DNA from: Plumapathes pennacea
Taxonomy: Eukaryota > Cnidaria > Anthozoa > Antipatharia > Myriopathidae
Length of the DNA stretch: 64,000 nucleotides
Assembly (NCBI GenBank): GCA_964036295.1
Contig: OZ038462.1
Location: 8,139,267 to 8,203,266, forward strand
Direction of reading: 5' to 3'
The first letter of the stretch is position 1, and each line of letters begins with the position of its first letter. A program made the translations under genes and the position numbers. A model generated the notes under the pieces. That model worked only from the letters and a program-made list of their open reading frames with translations. It did not search any database and was not told where the DNA came from. This document shows positions 23,189 to 35,683 of this stretch, one piece after another.

Positions 23189-23274
<86 letters not shown>
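23068..23274. repeat. (ATT)n microsatellite
   Basis: About 200 bp of tta/att repeats with a few interruptions (atc, act). Confidence 0.95.
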
Positions 23275-23276
<2 letters not shown>

Positions 23277-24334
23277 AAATAGTGATTGCTGTGCTTTTTA
23301 AGTGCTGGCCATGGTGAAAAATGCGTTGTGTACTTGAAGTGTGATGAAAAAAGAGGAATGTTGAGCTGAGAAAATAGCGATGGCAATGAACAATATTGAT
23401 TTTATTTTCAGAGGAAGTCAACAATTAAAGTAGACTGTTCCAGTCCCTCCTTTTCTCTCCAAGATCGTAAATAAACGCCCACTTTGAAGCCGAGCGCAGT
23501 CTGGACGCTAAGCGGAGGAGAAGAAAAGGAGGGACTGTAGACACCTTTGTTATTTTTGAACTCTCGTTTCTCTAGAAACGGGAATTTTCCCATTGGCTGA
23601 AAAAATTCCCAGACCTGTCAAGAAACTCGTCAAAGTCACAGTTTGCGTGGGACAGTCTCGAAAATCTCGAAGCGATGGGCGATCTATTCGAAGTGTGTTT
23701 GAAGCGATTCCCAAACGTTTTATCGTTAAAGAAAGAGTAAGAGCACGCAGTCAGAAGTTTGTTGAAAAAATAAAGATGTTCTGGTAGTTCTTCCCACTGG
23801 TTTTGGCAAAAGCCTCATTTATCAGTTGTTTATTTGTGATTTGTGTAAAGCAACATCTCGGCGAAATCAGAAATGAAGTCATTTTCGCTGCTTGAATGTT
23901 CTCCCGTTGAATGTCGGCGTCTTGAATAACGAATATCATGATCGAATTAACGAATGACAAGAACGAATAACAAACGTCAACATCGAATAACGATTTTACA
24001 ATAGCACGTCAGTTTCTCGCTTTGTGATTGGCTAATTTTTATCATCAATACGAGGACAGACACATTAAATCGAGTGCTGACGACAGTGATTTTGGACGAA
24101 GGTGACTTCAACTTCAATTTTACCTCAATTCTTGCAAAAAGTGACATTCGGCAATTAAAGTAGAGAACCAGAAGTATTCAGAGGCGAATTTCCTTGAGCT
24201 TTGTCTTGAAATTGTCGAGAAAACCGCAGCAGAAAAGCGTATACTTCCATTTCTTTCCAACTTCTTTGACAGGATTTTATTTTGCACGCGTCAAACTGTC
24301 ACTTTTTGGCCAATGAAATCACCATCACCATCAC

Positions 24335-24337
<3 letters not shown>

Positions 24338-24430
<93 letters not shown>

Positions 24431-24456
24431 TGTTATTATTATCATTATTATTATTA
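24338..24456. repeat. (ATT)n microsatellite
   Basis: About 120 bp of att repeats, preceded by accatcacc units. Confidence 0.95.
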
Positions 24457-24674
24457 TATTTGAGATTTTCTTATGTGTACAAGGGATGGTTTTCAACCTA
24501 TTTTTTGACTAGATTATTTAGCTAAAGGAAATCACCCTTTATCTTCTTGTTCTGCACTCCGTTTATTCGAAACTTTTTCCATTCAATTCAAATCAAGTAC
24601 ACAGTTTCATAATATACTCTAACAATCGATTAATACGTTAACCTCTTGTCCCTTTCTGTACAGTTTGGCAAAAT

Positions 24675-24887
24675 ATGAACATGAAGATTTTCATTTGCCT
24701 GCTGCTGGCCTGCATGGGCAACATTAATGCCCAAAAAATCACTTGTTCTGGGCAGATTGCTGGAGCATCATGTGTTGGGGCCAACCAGTGCTTGCCACCT
24801 AACACATTGATAACAATTGGACCACCCCTGTGTTTGGGGAAGCAAGTATGCTGTCTGAAAAAGTCACCAACAAAAAAGTCAACTTAA
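24675..24887 (+). CDS. Beta-defensin-like secreted cysteine-rich peptide A
   Basis: A 70-residue frame from ATG 24675 to TAA. Residues 1-19 form a signal peptide (MNMKIFICLLLACMGNINA); cleavage before Gln20 leaves about 51 residues. The mature part has six cysteines spaced C-X8-C-X5-C-X13-C-X5-CC, with GASC before the second cysteine, IGPPLC before the fourth, and a lysine-rich tail (LKKSPTKKST). Spacing and the G-x-C feature match beta-defensins and big-defensin C-terminal domains, which kill microbes by membrane or cell-wall action. That function is inferred. A conserved acceptor (ctgtacAG) lies 9 bases upstream of the ATG, so an intron in the 5' UTR is likely. AATAAA-like signals follow at about 24920-24935. 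Paralogue at 62930. Another six-cysteine family cannot be excluded without structure. Confidence 0.75.
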   Translation: MNMKIFICLLLACMGNINAQKITCSGQIAGASCVGANQCLPPNTLITIGPPLCLGKQVCCLKKSPTKKST

Positions 24888-25015
24888 AACTATACTCCAC
24901 AGTTCAATGTAAAGGCAAAGTAAAATAAAATATTGGCTGGTGAAACAAGTAGACATTTCCATTTGACTTATCCTTCTCATGTAGTGCAGGTTATGTGGTT
25001 CTTCCTCTTCTTTTG

Positions 25016-25235
25016 TTAACCCTTTCACTCCCAATAGTGATCAACTTCAATTTTCTCCTTCTCAGTTTCTCACCAGAAGTATATCATACAGTAAGGAGAA
25101 CTTTGCTTTTGATACCTTGTTCATGTGAAAATTGATTAAACTATCAATTCTCACTACATCACTTATACATTTTCCTCCTGAAGGGTAAGGAGAATCTGTA
25201 TTTGAGCTTGGAAGTAATGGCAGAGTAAAAGGAAA
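25016..25235. mobile_element. TTAA-flanked MITE, copy 1
   Basis: Begins ttaaccctttcactcccaat and contains gatcaacttcaattttctcc and tatatcatacagta. The right end (gagcttggaagtaatgg) is decayed. Family members are at 27900, 33908, about 38690 and about 50475. Confidence 0.7.
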
Positions 25236-25649
25236 CTCCTTCCGACAAAAAGTAGTAGTGCAGTACATTACATGATTGTCAATGAGGAACTTTTTGTTGT
25301 GATGATTTTCAGTGGACCAATGGAGACCAATTCACGCTCACTAAATCTGGTTTGACAAACACGCAAACTGCCAGCGATTTCTGCTGGTCAGCACTTGTAT
25401 AGTTTTGAGGGCTTTGTGAGGCAATTGTCACTTTTTGACAAAAGTTGAGGTTTTCCTTTCTCAGCAGGGAGCTAAATTAGTAATTCATCCTGCTGGGTTA
25501 GGCTGTTTACTCGTGAACACATTTATGTTTATAATATACAATATCATCCTCTCCTGCTTCGACATCAGAAGTTTCAGGAAATAATAAAATATGTTATTCA
25601 TGTTTCATTTCAGAGCCTTAATAAGAGTTCAGATTTAAAGGCTACAATG

Positions 25650-27015
25650 TATATGAAAAGTCAAGTGATAGAGTGAAAACATTGGTCTTTCAATTACCTT
25701 TTGTGGAACATGCTCAATCATACTGTAAATATCAAAATGCACAGACAAATGTAGTGCATAGATGTGAAACTTCAAACTATTAGATAAATGTTGCTAGTAT
25801 AAAAGACATGCAACATTAAAGATAACAGCTACTAATATTACAGTACTGTTGGTGGTAGACTAACTGATGACATTCCATGAAAACACACCACATGCATTAA
25901 CCACTTCCTAAAATAGAAAGGGACTGCCAACTAATCCAGAAATAATGCATTTGGCAAAGTTCCATGCACAGTATAAAGGTACAGCCCCAAGCATCAATAA
26001 ATCTACAACTGCCACCACTTTCTTAAACTGCTTCAATGAATTGAAGCAGTTCAAAAGTGTATGATTCTAAAAAGAGGTTTGTAAGATTTCAACCACAACA
26101 AGAAAATATATTGAAATATTGTTCAGCTCAACAACTGCTTACCTGATAAGTAAGCCATGCTCTCCCCCAAACTACCTTCTGTGCAAATTCATGTAGGTGT
26201 TCTTGTAACAATTATAATTTTTCCACTTCCACACTTTAGTAAAGCTGTTCTTCAGTGTCTGGTATTCTCTGTTGAGAACAAGGAAAGATGAAGATTAAAA
26301 TAACGTAACTCTTTATGCAAAACAACAACAATGTACTGCTTTGCAAGAATTGATCTTGGAGGACAGGAGATTCAACTGCACCACACACAAGTTTGCAGGG
26401 CTATAATTTGTGATCACACTCTAAAGTGCAACAAAATCCAGCAAAGATGGGAAAGGAGTGTGGGGGAATGTAACACCTTTTTCAGAAGCCACTTTTGTGA
26501 TTGTTTTCCTATATGTGTAGCAGCTTCATTGTTCTTAGGGTTACGGTTTTTGCTTCGTTTGTCTAAGTTTTGTTTCCTAGCTAGGGGGGTCTTTTGTGAT
26601 TGCTTTCCAATGTGTAGCAGCTTCATTGTTCTTAGGGTTAGGGTTTTTTGCTTGGTTTGTTTAACGTATTGTTTCCTTGCCCAGTGAGGAGCAACTGTAG
26701 AATACCGGGCCACAATTCTACGAAGCAAGACAAACAAACACTGTATTGTTATGGAAAGTAGTGGCCCGGTATCTGAAGTTTACCTAAATCTTATCATAGT
26801 GGAAAAATAGCGTATTCTTTAAGAGACTCATCATATGAAGACTGCCAGGTTTCTCCCTCACCTTGGCCAACGGAGCCGCTGTTATTTTCTTGAAGTTCGG
26901 CAGTGCACCGCACGACACATCCAAACAACGCACATGAGTGAGACCGCTGACCTGACATGAAACGATTCGAATTTTGGCCGCGCGAAAACTGGGATGAGCA
27001 AAAATCGAAAAACTT
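25650..27015. repeat. Duplicated intergenic block Q (partner at 18250-22230)
   Basis: Shorter copy lacking the four insertions of block P. It has an internal direct duplication at about 26486-26680 (gcagcttcattgttcttagg twice). No gene. Confidence 0.65.
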
Positions 27016-27899
27016 TAAAGCTATTTCGTTGCACTTACAACCTCGAACTTGGAAGGCAAAACATCGGAACTGTTTTTGGGTTTCAAAAAAAAAAAAAGTA
27101 ACACAATTGTGTTAGGAAGAGCGCATGCTTATTCGAGCGTTCAGTGTTCAGTGCACAGTGAAAACTATTCGAAAATGATAGCGTGTGTAGAAAACTTTCG
27201 TAGTGCCACAGCGGGTTTGGTCCCGAACGTTGCACGAGAACTGAGTTCTCTTTTCTCAGCGAGTTGCAGAAACTTGCAACGCCGTTGAAAAGTGTAACGC
27301 CTCTCCAGCAACTTGTCTCGCAATTTTTGCCTTGGCGCGATCAAGAGAGCGCATGTGTTCTTCATTCACTTGTTCCGCCGTGTTGACGTCATTTCCGGCC
27401 CAACTTTTTTCGACATACTCATTAGTTGCAAGTTGCTGAGATCGCGTTGCACAGTGGGACATCCCACCTCGACTCGCAACTGCAACAATAGTTGTTTAAC
27501 TGTTGCGAGACAACATGAGAGAAACCCACTGAGAAAATTGTTGATAATCGGACGAACCCGGAAACTGATACTAATTTTATTTACAATGACACTTGGTGCG
27601 AGGTAACTATAACCAGAGGCTATTAATTTACCACCTACTGTAACTGTCGGCAAAGCCTAGTCTACTCGCTGCCGTTTTTGTGGTCGCAACACCTTGTGCC
27701 CCTCCCCCCAAACAAAAAACGGCTGCGAGCAGACTAGGCAAAGCCAAAAGACCACTTTTTCTTCGTGCACCAACTGCCGAAAAGGTTTACCAACTCGTAA
27801 CTCAAGTCATATTTCTACAAGACTTTCACAGGAAACCGCTAGTGGCCTAAAGCTCGTTCATATAGTTATTAATTTATCCATGACAACTTCCAGCGTAAC

Positions 27900-28363
27900 T
27901 TAACCTTTTACTCCCAAGAATGATCAACTTCAGTTTTCTCTTTTCAGTTTCCCACCTGAGATATATGAAATTAAGGAGAATTTGGCATTTGATACCTGGC
28001 TCAAACGACAGCAGATTTAGTCTGCAATGCAGGCGTTCTTGTTCGTTTCCAGGCAAAATTCGTTCGGAGTGGGATTGGGGCGAGGAAAAACCTGCGGGGA
28101 GAAGGAGGGGCGGGGGTGGGGAAGGGAAGTTCCCTCCGCCTCCCTTCCCCCTCTCCATTTTCCTCCCGCATTCCCTTCCCCCTCCGCAGCTTTTGCTACA
28201 CACAGTTCTACTTCCGAAAGAATTTTGCCTGAAAACGAACGGGAACGCCTGCATTGCAGGCTACAGCTGATTAAAACATCAATTCTATTTTCATTATTCA
28301 TACATTATTCTTATTTTATGGTTGAGAGGATTTGTATTTTGAGCTTGGGAGTTAAAGGGTTAA
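27900..28363. mobile_element. TTAA-flanked MITE, copy 2, with nested foldback element
   Basis: TTAA at 27900-27903 and 28360-28363. Ends ccttttactcccaa and ttgggagttaaagg are inverted copies. Insertion at TTAA suggests a piggyBac- or Kolobok-type transposase in trans. A second element (28022-28259) sits inside. Confidence 0.8.
28022..28259. mobile_element. Nested 238-bp foldback element
   Basis: Left arm ctgcaatgcaggcgttctt...ggcaaaattcgttcgga is mirrored by ccgaaagaattttgcc...cctgcattgcag, arms about 45 bp. The core is G-rich then C-rich. An acagc pentamer lies near both ends and may be the target duplication. Confidence 0.75.
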
Positions 28364-28380
28364 AATAAGCCAAATTTTGT

Positions 28381-28678
28381 CCAATACACAAAATGTGTCA
28401 ATCTTGTTTCCAACCATAACAATTGGTGTCTCCGGCATGACATTTCTTATTTCGGGGATCCACTTTTCTGTTACACTCTCGTACGATGCATGGTTTGTAG
28501 CATCGAAGCAAACAAGGAAGACGTCTGTTTCTTGATAAAACACAAGTTGTCTGAGACGATCGTAATCGGGACATTGGTGAGTCCGTGACAGTCACAATAA
28601 CAGGAGTTCCGTCAACGACGTGGTCATAGAGATCGCCCTCAAAATTTCTGGGAATGTAAACACGCGGGAAGGACAGGT
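28381..28678 (-). pseudogene. Rho-family GTPase relic
   Basis: On the minus strand one frame reads FPRVYIPRNFEGDLYDHVVDG ... VTVTDSP. After a shift of frame another reads CPDYDRLRQLVFYQETDVFL ... EKWIPEIRNVMPETPIVMVGNKID. This is Rho/Rac-type: switch I, the DYDRLR of switch II, and the NK(I)D base-recognition motif. The DTAG motif is destroyed at the frame break. The switch I threonine is replaced by Arg (YIPRNFE). The P-loop and C-terminal CAAX are absent. A non-functional fragment. Confidence 0.8.
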
Positions 28679-28680
28679 TT

Positions 28681-29349
28681 AAGCGACATAATGGTAAGCA
28701 AGCTATCAAATGCCAAATTCTCCATACTGTATGATTTACCTCTGCCAGGGAACTAAAGGAGAAAACTAAAGTTGATCAGAAGTGAAAAGAAACTGACCTT
28801 CATCGATTAGACTGACCGCTAAAAACTGTACTCTGTAAATTCCATTCACAGGAAACTTTCCCATTGAATAAAGCAGAATTTTTGAGTCATTATGCTCGTG
28901 AATTTGCGAAACTAAACACAAAACATGAACATGATCAATTATTTACAGGGTGTGAGAGTTATATTAAACAATTAAACTCTAACCACAGTATGGAATGTCC
29001 AGACAGTGGAAACACTGTTTACAAACATACATGCAGTAGTATTATGTTTTGAATATACAATCATATACTGGCTGCATCAAAAGGTTTTAGTTTACTTTAT
29101 ATTACAAGTCAAAGCCGTGATTGCTGGTCGTTAAGTCTGTTGTATAAGAATATATATTTATAAAATAAAAAAAATTAAAAACTGTCGTGTATGATTTGCC
29201 GAGACGTGTAAACAATATTGTTAGTGGCACAGTCTGCAATCCTGCAATAAAGGAATAAAGCTCTATTATTGGCTAGCATTCAATTGATTGACACATGGCA
29301 GGCGGCAAAAAAAGCATCTTCATCTCCACAAGATAAATTTTCGTTAGTT
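28681..29349. repeat. Upstream segment of locus 3, duplicated at 34135-35320
   Basis: Shares long stretches such as aagcaagctatcaaatgcca and ggaactaaaggagaaaact with the region before locus 4. No gene; contains the presumed ancestral promoter. Confidence 0.65.
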
Positions 29350-30157
29350 ATGGCTGGGTTAGTAAGACCCGTCGTGTTCTCCGCTTGTGTTTTCGCTGCG
29401 CACTTCAATCTTCTCCGAGCGTGAAGTTCTGTGCGCTAAAGGACTGACAAGGAACTTTGAACTAGGACTCGCTTATGCGAACTTTGTTAATCACCAGTTT
29501 CACTATCTCAACGTTAGCCAAGTCGGATCATATTTGGTGCATACACTCAGAGAATGCGGTGACGCTTGCGTTTACAATGTTTCTTGTTTCTGCTTCAACA
29601 TGGCGGCACATCCTGACATAAACGGCCATTTTCTGTGCGAGCTTCTGGCCTCTGATAAGCACAACATGTCTGACAACTTCCAACCAAATCCTTCCTTCAA
29701 CCATTACAGTATCTACGTAAGCTGCCTTCTTTATTTTAAGAAGATCTGCTAACTTGCTTTGTATATATAACGTGAAGGTTCTGCTAATTTCTTGCTATGT
29801 GATTATATTCATTGCTGGGAAAAAGTGAATTCACAAACCTTCTATAATCCGAATTTTTGCAGACTCCTTGTTCCGACAGCCCCTGTATGAATGGAGGCAT
29901 GTGCATCGCTTTGTATTTTCATGACGACTTCAAGTGCAAATGTCCTGCAGGATTCGGATCATTATCGCTAACTGGTCACAGAACCTTATATAAGAAACAG
30001 AGCAACATATATAAAAACAGCCTGTATGTAAGAATGTCATTTTATATAAGCACTCCTAACACTGGGCGGAACGATTTAAATCTAGAAATGAACGTTACTC
30101 TAAATGATTCTCATAAGAAAGCCAATTTTCAAAGGAGAAAAATGCAGTGAGAAAGAG
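29350..30157 (+). pseudogene. Locus 3: broken signal peptide-PAN-EGF fragment
   Basis: ATG 29350 starts [19 protein letters not shown] as in loci 4 and 5. Four extra bases (aatc, 29407-29410) shift the frame to TGA at 29422. Downstream the PAN frame is intact to the donor after 29716. The EGF exon starts at 29863 (TPCSDSPCMNGGMC ... KCKCPAGF) and is split by about 172 bp (29956-30127) before FKGEKC resumes. No cbEGF or FReD exon follows before locus 4. Translation from an internal start would lack a proper signal peptide. Confidence 0.8.
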
Positions 30158-33080
30158 GTAAGTCTTTTCCATTTGCCAAACGGCTCCAATTTAACTTGAG
30201 TTAGAAACTCTAAATTCTAAGCCACCTAACGACAGAATAATAAAGGTGTGACCACTCAAATGAAAGTTCTCAATGACTACTGGCATTCTAATAGCAGTGT
30301 CCACTTCCAATTTCCGAACTCTCTGGGTCAAATATAAGTACATGATATTTAGAAAAACTTTAAACGACAAAGTAGTTACAGACGCTAGCAACAAAATTAA
30401 CGACGAGGAGCTTTTTATGTAGGGATAGAACAGAAAAAAAAAAATCATCAAAGCAATTACTCTTAAGAACCCAGGCCACTCGTGATTCTTACTGAAGAAG
30501 AGTAAAAAAACCGTTTCAAGGTTTCTCTCAATTTTTTATTTATTTATTTTTTTCTAACTTGTCCGGATAAATACTGTCGACCATGTGTATATCAGTGAAA
30601 TGTCTTGACCGGGAATGTGTAAAATCTGAGACATAAGTGATAAAGTACACCACGCACATGAAAGCTAATGTTTACACTCAGTGTATTTGATCGGCAAATC
30701 AATGTGCGATTGCGGCAAAAATTGGCTAGGGCAGGTGAAAATAATAAAAGATTCGCATCCCTTTCGCAGTAGTTGTGATTAAACGACTATGTCTACATTT
30801 AGAACTTCACTTTTGAGCTCGATCAAAGTCAAGCCACGTCGAGCCAAGTGGGTGGCCAAACTAGCCAAAAACTTGAGTTGGCTCGACTTTGAAGTCCGTT
30901 TGGCTAGGATTAATTCATTGAGCACTAAGATTTCCTATAGATTTCCATTTTGCGAATTTTGCAAGCAACTAATTTTGCGAGATTATCAACAAACTAATTT
31001 AGTCTGCGGGCTCACGCGCACTCCAAACTGACTTAAATGAACTTCAAAGTTTTAAATTTAAAATTTATCAAAAATCCCGCCCCTAAAAATCCATAACGCG
31101 CAGCTGGAATTCAAGGTTTGCTAATTACTACGGCACAGAAAAGAAATATCAAAATGCTAATAAAAATAACATTGCTCTCCGAAAATGACGCCAATGCAAG
31201 GCTATTAATTTTCATCAACAATTTACGGAAATTTTGCTATTTCGATTCTGTTGCAAATCCCTTTTCTACTCGAGAGAAATGCTCCTTTTCAACTCAAAGG
31301 ATATAAAAAAATAACCAAAAAAAAAAAAAAACGAGGGAATAGACAAATATTGGTATCCGAAGGTTGGCGGTACAAGAAATTGCTAAATTTTGTATTGTAA
31401 AATGAAAATCTATGTGACTCAATCAAACTTGATACCCCGATAGGGGAGGGTGGGGATTAGGCTTAATAAAAATATGATAAGAGAAGGTAAGACGTATTAT
31501 CGGTGAAGTAAAAAAAAAATGAAGCGTTAATTGTCTTGTTTCTTTACTAATTTGGTGCTCACAGTCGTCAGGGTAAAAAGAGGGTTGAACGAGGGCTTAT
31601 TAAAGATTAGAGGGGAGGGGAGAGATGTAAGTAAAAAAATCGCGGCTTGTTAGAGCATTGACGGTAATAATCTCACCCAACATTGAGATTGAGGAAATGA
31701 GGATGGAAATTAAACTAATGGAGGCTTCTTCTTATACTCTCACAGGCTCCCACCTTGCCGCCAATCGGCGGATTTTGAAGAAGATAATTCTAAAGTTGTC
31801 CGCCTTTATACAGGCAACTTGAAGCACTGCCCTTCGCTTGTAGTATTACAACATGCTTCTCTCCATTGCGAAGGGTAATAGTGAATCTGGAAAAGAAAAA
31901 AATAAACGTAAATTTTACTTGTACCGTAACTAATTGATTAAGTGTCGCGGTTGAATAAGACCCTGTTTATATGAGAAAAAGTTGACCCGGGGACCCGGGT
32001 CACCCTCCTCCCAAGGGTCAAGTTTACCGCACGTTTAATTGGAAAAATGTTTTCCCGGCACCCAACTTGTAAAAATGTACAGTCGTATTGCACGTTTGAG
32101 TGTATAATAAGACAAACTTATCAACCTATGATTGATGTGGGTAACGCATGATTTTTAGCTCGCAAATCGATTTGCGAGGTATAGTAATCATTTTCCTTCC
32201 CTATTTCCCTACTTCCTCTGTTGTCAACAATGGATTTCCAAATAAAGCAGTTGCGGTTTTCCAAATTTGGGTATGATGAAGGTCGCGTAACAGGGTGTGT
32301 CGAACAACGAGGTTTAACAGGAAGTGTTGTCGTAGTTGTTGAGACCATATTCTTGTTCGGAACGTGTTCTCATTTTGAAGGTTTGTCATGCGTTCGGTTT
32401 GGCCATTGATTTTGAACTTGGTTGTGTTTCACTCTGCTGTGTTTTGCGTTGTTATTGCGACATTTTGGCGCGGTGCCATGAAGGTCAAACACGGTAGTAC
32501 CGATGGCGTTTTAATATATCGCAAACAAATCTGAAGCCGTTGGTTTAGTATCCGCCAAAATTTCTGTAGAGACAGTAAATACGGCTTGGAAGATACTAGG
32601 CAGAAGAGATATTGAATCTCGGCTATAAAAAAAAGTCAAACATATCTATTTCCGGTGAATGTTTACAAGTTCATACAGTATGCAAATTAGTCAGGTATTT
32701 CAATTCTTGGTTTGCATGTGACGTCATAAAAAACCATCTCAAAAGTAACGTATCCTATAAGTCCAATACACTGGTATGTTCAAGACTATCATGCCTTAAG
32801 ACTTATAGCAAAATTCTGAGTCGATACAAAATATCTATCGGGAGCTATGGACGTTTGAATGCCGTGACAACAAAGCCGTGTACACGCGTGTGGCCGACTA
32901 AGAAACATTTTAAGATTGGCACTACGAAAGATGTGAAGTAACTAAACATCAATAGCTGAGTCACAGATCAACTTCATTTCGTGTTCCGAGTTCGACTAAC
33001 AGGGCGGTCGCATACAAACTCTTATCAAATCTCCAAAGAACAAATTGCCGCTGCTTCGCCAAAATACAAAATTAGCATCT
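30158..33080. other. Intergenic, no recognisable gene
   Basis: Scattered short frames only. Small palindromes include ttggctcgac/gtcgagccaa (about 30838-30886) and a cccttcgc/gcgaaggg hairpin at about 31830-31878. The first 350 bases resemble intron sequence at 36050-36350. Confidence 0.45.
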
Positions 33081-33373
33081 GAGCCCGGTTTTTCGAAAGC
33101 CGACTAAGCTAATCCAGGATTAACGAAATTCTTTCTCTCGACCCCTTTGCCAATAAACCGCATCGTGCTCGTTTTCTTAAATTGAGTACGTTTAATTTTA
33201 ACAAGTCTCGATTCCCAGAAAACGGGAATGATCCTTATAAAGCTTGTTCCAGCTTAAAAACGCATAAAGGAAGTTGTTGTGAACGAAACCTTCACATTTT
33301 CAGGCATATAAATGACATGAAAGTTTAGACCTAATCCAGGATTAGCCTAATCGTGCTTTGAAAAACGGGGCCA
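33081..33373. mobile_element. 293-bp MITE, aatccaggatta inverted ends
   Basis: Left gagcccggtttttcgaaagc...ctaatccaggatta; right ctaatccaggattag...gctttgaaaaacggggcc. Non-coding. Confidence 0.65.
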
Positions 33374-33907
33374 TGGACTAATTCAGGCATGCTCTTTTTA
33401 GTTCTGGAGTCAAAAAGGTACAATCTGTTATTTTGGAGGGTGCTGCGGTCGCGTGACCAGTGAAAACCGCGTCGATAATTCTTTTCTCCCAATTATTATA
33501 ATGCACTTTTTTAAGCCCACCTATTAAATAGCTACTTCCGCAAAAAAAGTCCTTTTTACAAATTCGCGAGCTTACATCTGCCTTGCTGCTTTGATTTATT
33601 TGTTTGCTTGATCACCTAAATTTCTAGATTCCTTTTATGGTTCTGGTAAACCAAGAATATATTTGTCATTCAGCTTTTCTTCTCCGGTAGCACAGGGCCT
33701 ATTTCTGGACAGAATCTAATTTTGCTTTTTGAAACTGAGCACTGACTATCTATTTACACTAACTGTAAACTCTGTTAAATAAAAGGAAGCCCGTATTACA
33801 TTTTGGATTCTTTTTATGGTTCTGGTAAACCAAGAATATATCTGTCATTCAGCTTTTCTTCAGTTTGTGTAACTTAATTCCAAATACACATTTTTCCAAC
33901 CATTCAG

Positions 33908-34132
33908 TTAACTCTTTCACCCCAGGATTGATCAACTTCAATTTTTTCTTGCAGTTTTTCACTAGAGAGATATATCATACAGTATGAACTAAGAACTTGA
34001 CTGTCTTTTATTAAGTTGGTAAGGCACAGATGAAAACTGATTGAACTCTTAATTCTCAATACAACACTCAGGGTTTTTCTTCTTAAAAGGTTGGGGGAAT
34101 ATTCACATTTAGTTTGGGAGTGAAAGGTTTAA
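33908..34132. mobile_element. TTAA-flanked MITE, copy 3
   Basis: TTAA at 33908-33911 and 34129-34132, with ends ctctttcaccccag and tttgggagtgaaaggt. Cleanest short member of the family. Confidence 0.8.
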
Positions 34133-35320
34133 GTGACATAATATGTTAAGCAAGCTATCAAATGCCAAGTTCTCCATACTGTATGATTTATCTCTAGCAG
34201 GGAACTAAAGGAGAAAACTGAAGTTGATCAGGAGTGAAAAGAAACTGACCTTCATCGATTAGATCGACCGCTAAAAACTGCACTCTGCAAATTTCCATGC
34301 ATTTACAGGAAACTTTCCTGTTGAATAAAACAGAATTTTGAGTCAGTATGCTCGTAAAACTAGAATACAAAACATGAACATGATCAATTATTTACAGGGT
34401 GTGGGAGTTGTATATTGAACAATTAAGCTCTAACTACAGTATGGAGATCCAGCTAATGGAAACACTGTTTACAACATACATGCAGACTTAATATGATGTT
34501 TTGAATATACAATCATGTACCGGCTGCATCAAAAGGTTTTAGTTTAATACTTTATATTACAAGTCAAATCCATGACCGCTGGTCAATTTAAGTTTGTTGC
34601 TTAAAATATAGAAAATTTAAGAAAATAAAAAACAAAATCGTACTTTCAGCTGGCAGGGGAATAAATGCAAAATTTGAAGTTGACCAGGAGTGAGAAGCAA
34701 CTGAACCAACTTCTACCGATTAGAACGATTGCTATAAATATAAAATACTGCATTCCATCTGAAAATTTCCATTCACAGGAATTTTTCTGTGTTGATTAAA
34801 ACCTCGCGTGGTATAAACATTACGCTCGTGAAACTAAAATACAAAACAGGATCAATTATTTACAGGCCGATGTGGGGGACATATTGAGCAATTATAGGCT
34901 TAAACACCACAGCATGCCGAGAAGTCCAGCTAATGGAATACTGTTTACAAACATACATGCAGTAATATTATGTTTTGAATGTACAGTGCGGCTACAGGTG
35001 CAGAAAGATAATTTGCTTTATACTACAAGTCAAAACCCTGACATCTGATCGATAGTTTGTTTATTGGACTAAAAAATGAAAAAAGAAAAGAAATACAATT
35101 AAATCGCAAATTGTTGCCGTCGTCTCCGCTTCAATATTGAAAAATGTCGTGTGTGATTTGTTGAGATGTTTAACAATGTTATAAGTGGCACAATCTGCGA
35201 TCCCGTAGTAAAGGAATAAACTCTCTTCTCCTCTCTTATTAGCTAATATTCAATTGATTGACACATGGAAGGCGGTAAAAAAGGTATCTTCACCTCCAGA
35301 AGTTCAAACTTTCGTTGGTT

Positions 35321-35683
35321 ATGGCTGGGTTAGTAAGACCCGTCCTGTTCTTCGCTTGTGTTTTGGTCGTACACTTCTTTTCCAAAAACGAAGTTCTGTG
35401 CGCTAAAGCACTATCAAGGAACTTTGAACTGGGACTCGCTTATGCGAAGTTTGTTAATCACCAGTTTCATTACCTCAACGTTAGCCAAATCGGATCATAT
35501 TTGGTGCACACACTCCGAGAATGCGGTGACGCTTGCGTTCGCAGTGTTTCTTGTTTCTCCATCAACGTGGCAGCACATCCTGACATAAACGGCCATTTAC
35601 TGTGTGAGCTTCTGTCCTCTGACAAGTACAACTTGTCCGACAAGTTCGAACCAAGTCCGTCCTTCCACCATTACAGTATCTAC
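35321..35683 (+). CDS. Locus 4 exon 1: signal peptide and PAN domain
   Basis: ATG in ggttATGGct, 121 codons, ending phase 0 before GTAAGT. The signal peptide [17 protein letters not shown] is followed by [13 protein letters not shown], then the PAN core [16 protein letters not shown] and LLCELL. Confidence 0.87.

Larger units (their letters stand above)
22560..24670. other. Upstream region of defensin-like gene A
   Basis: Parts at 22565-23070 and 24480-24670 match the region upstream of gene B (60880-61410, 62757-62930). Two long ATT microsatellites separate them. No gene recognised; the poly-isoleucine and poly-leucine frames here are microsatellite artefacts. Confidence 0.6.

Noticed and set aside
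22922-24525. Long frames of poly-isoleucine or poly-leucine
   Set aside because: They are translations of the (ATT)n microsatellites, not proteins.
26620-26655. Telomere-like ttagggttaggg
   Set aside because: Only two units within a dispersed repeat; not a telomeric tract.
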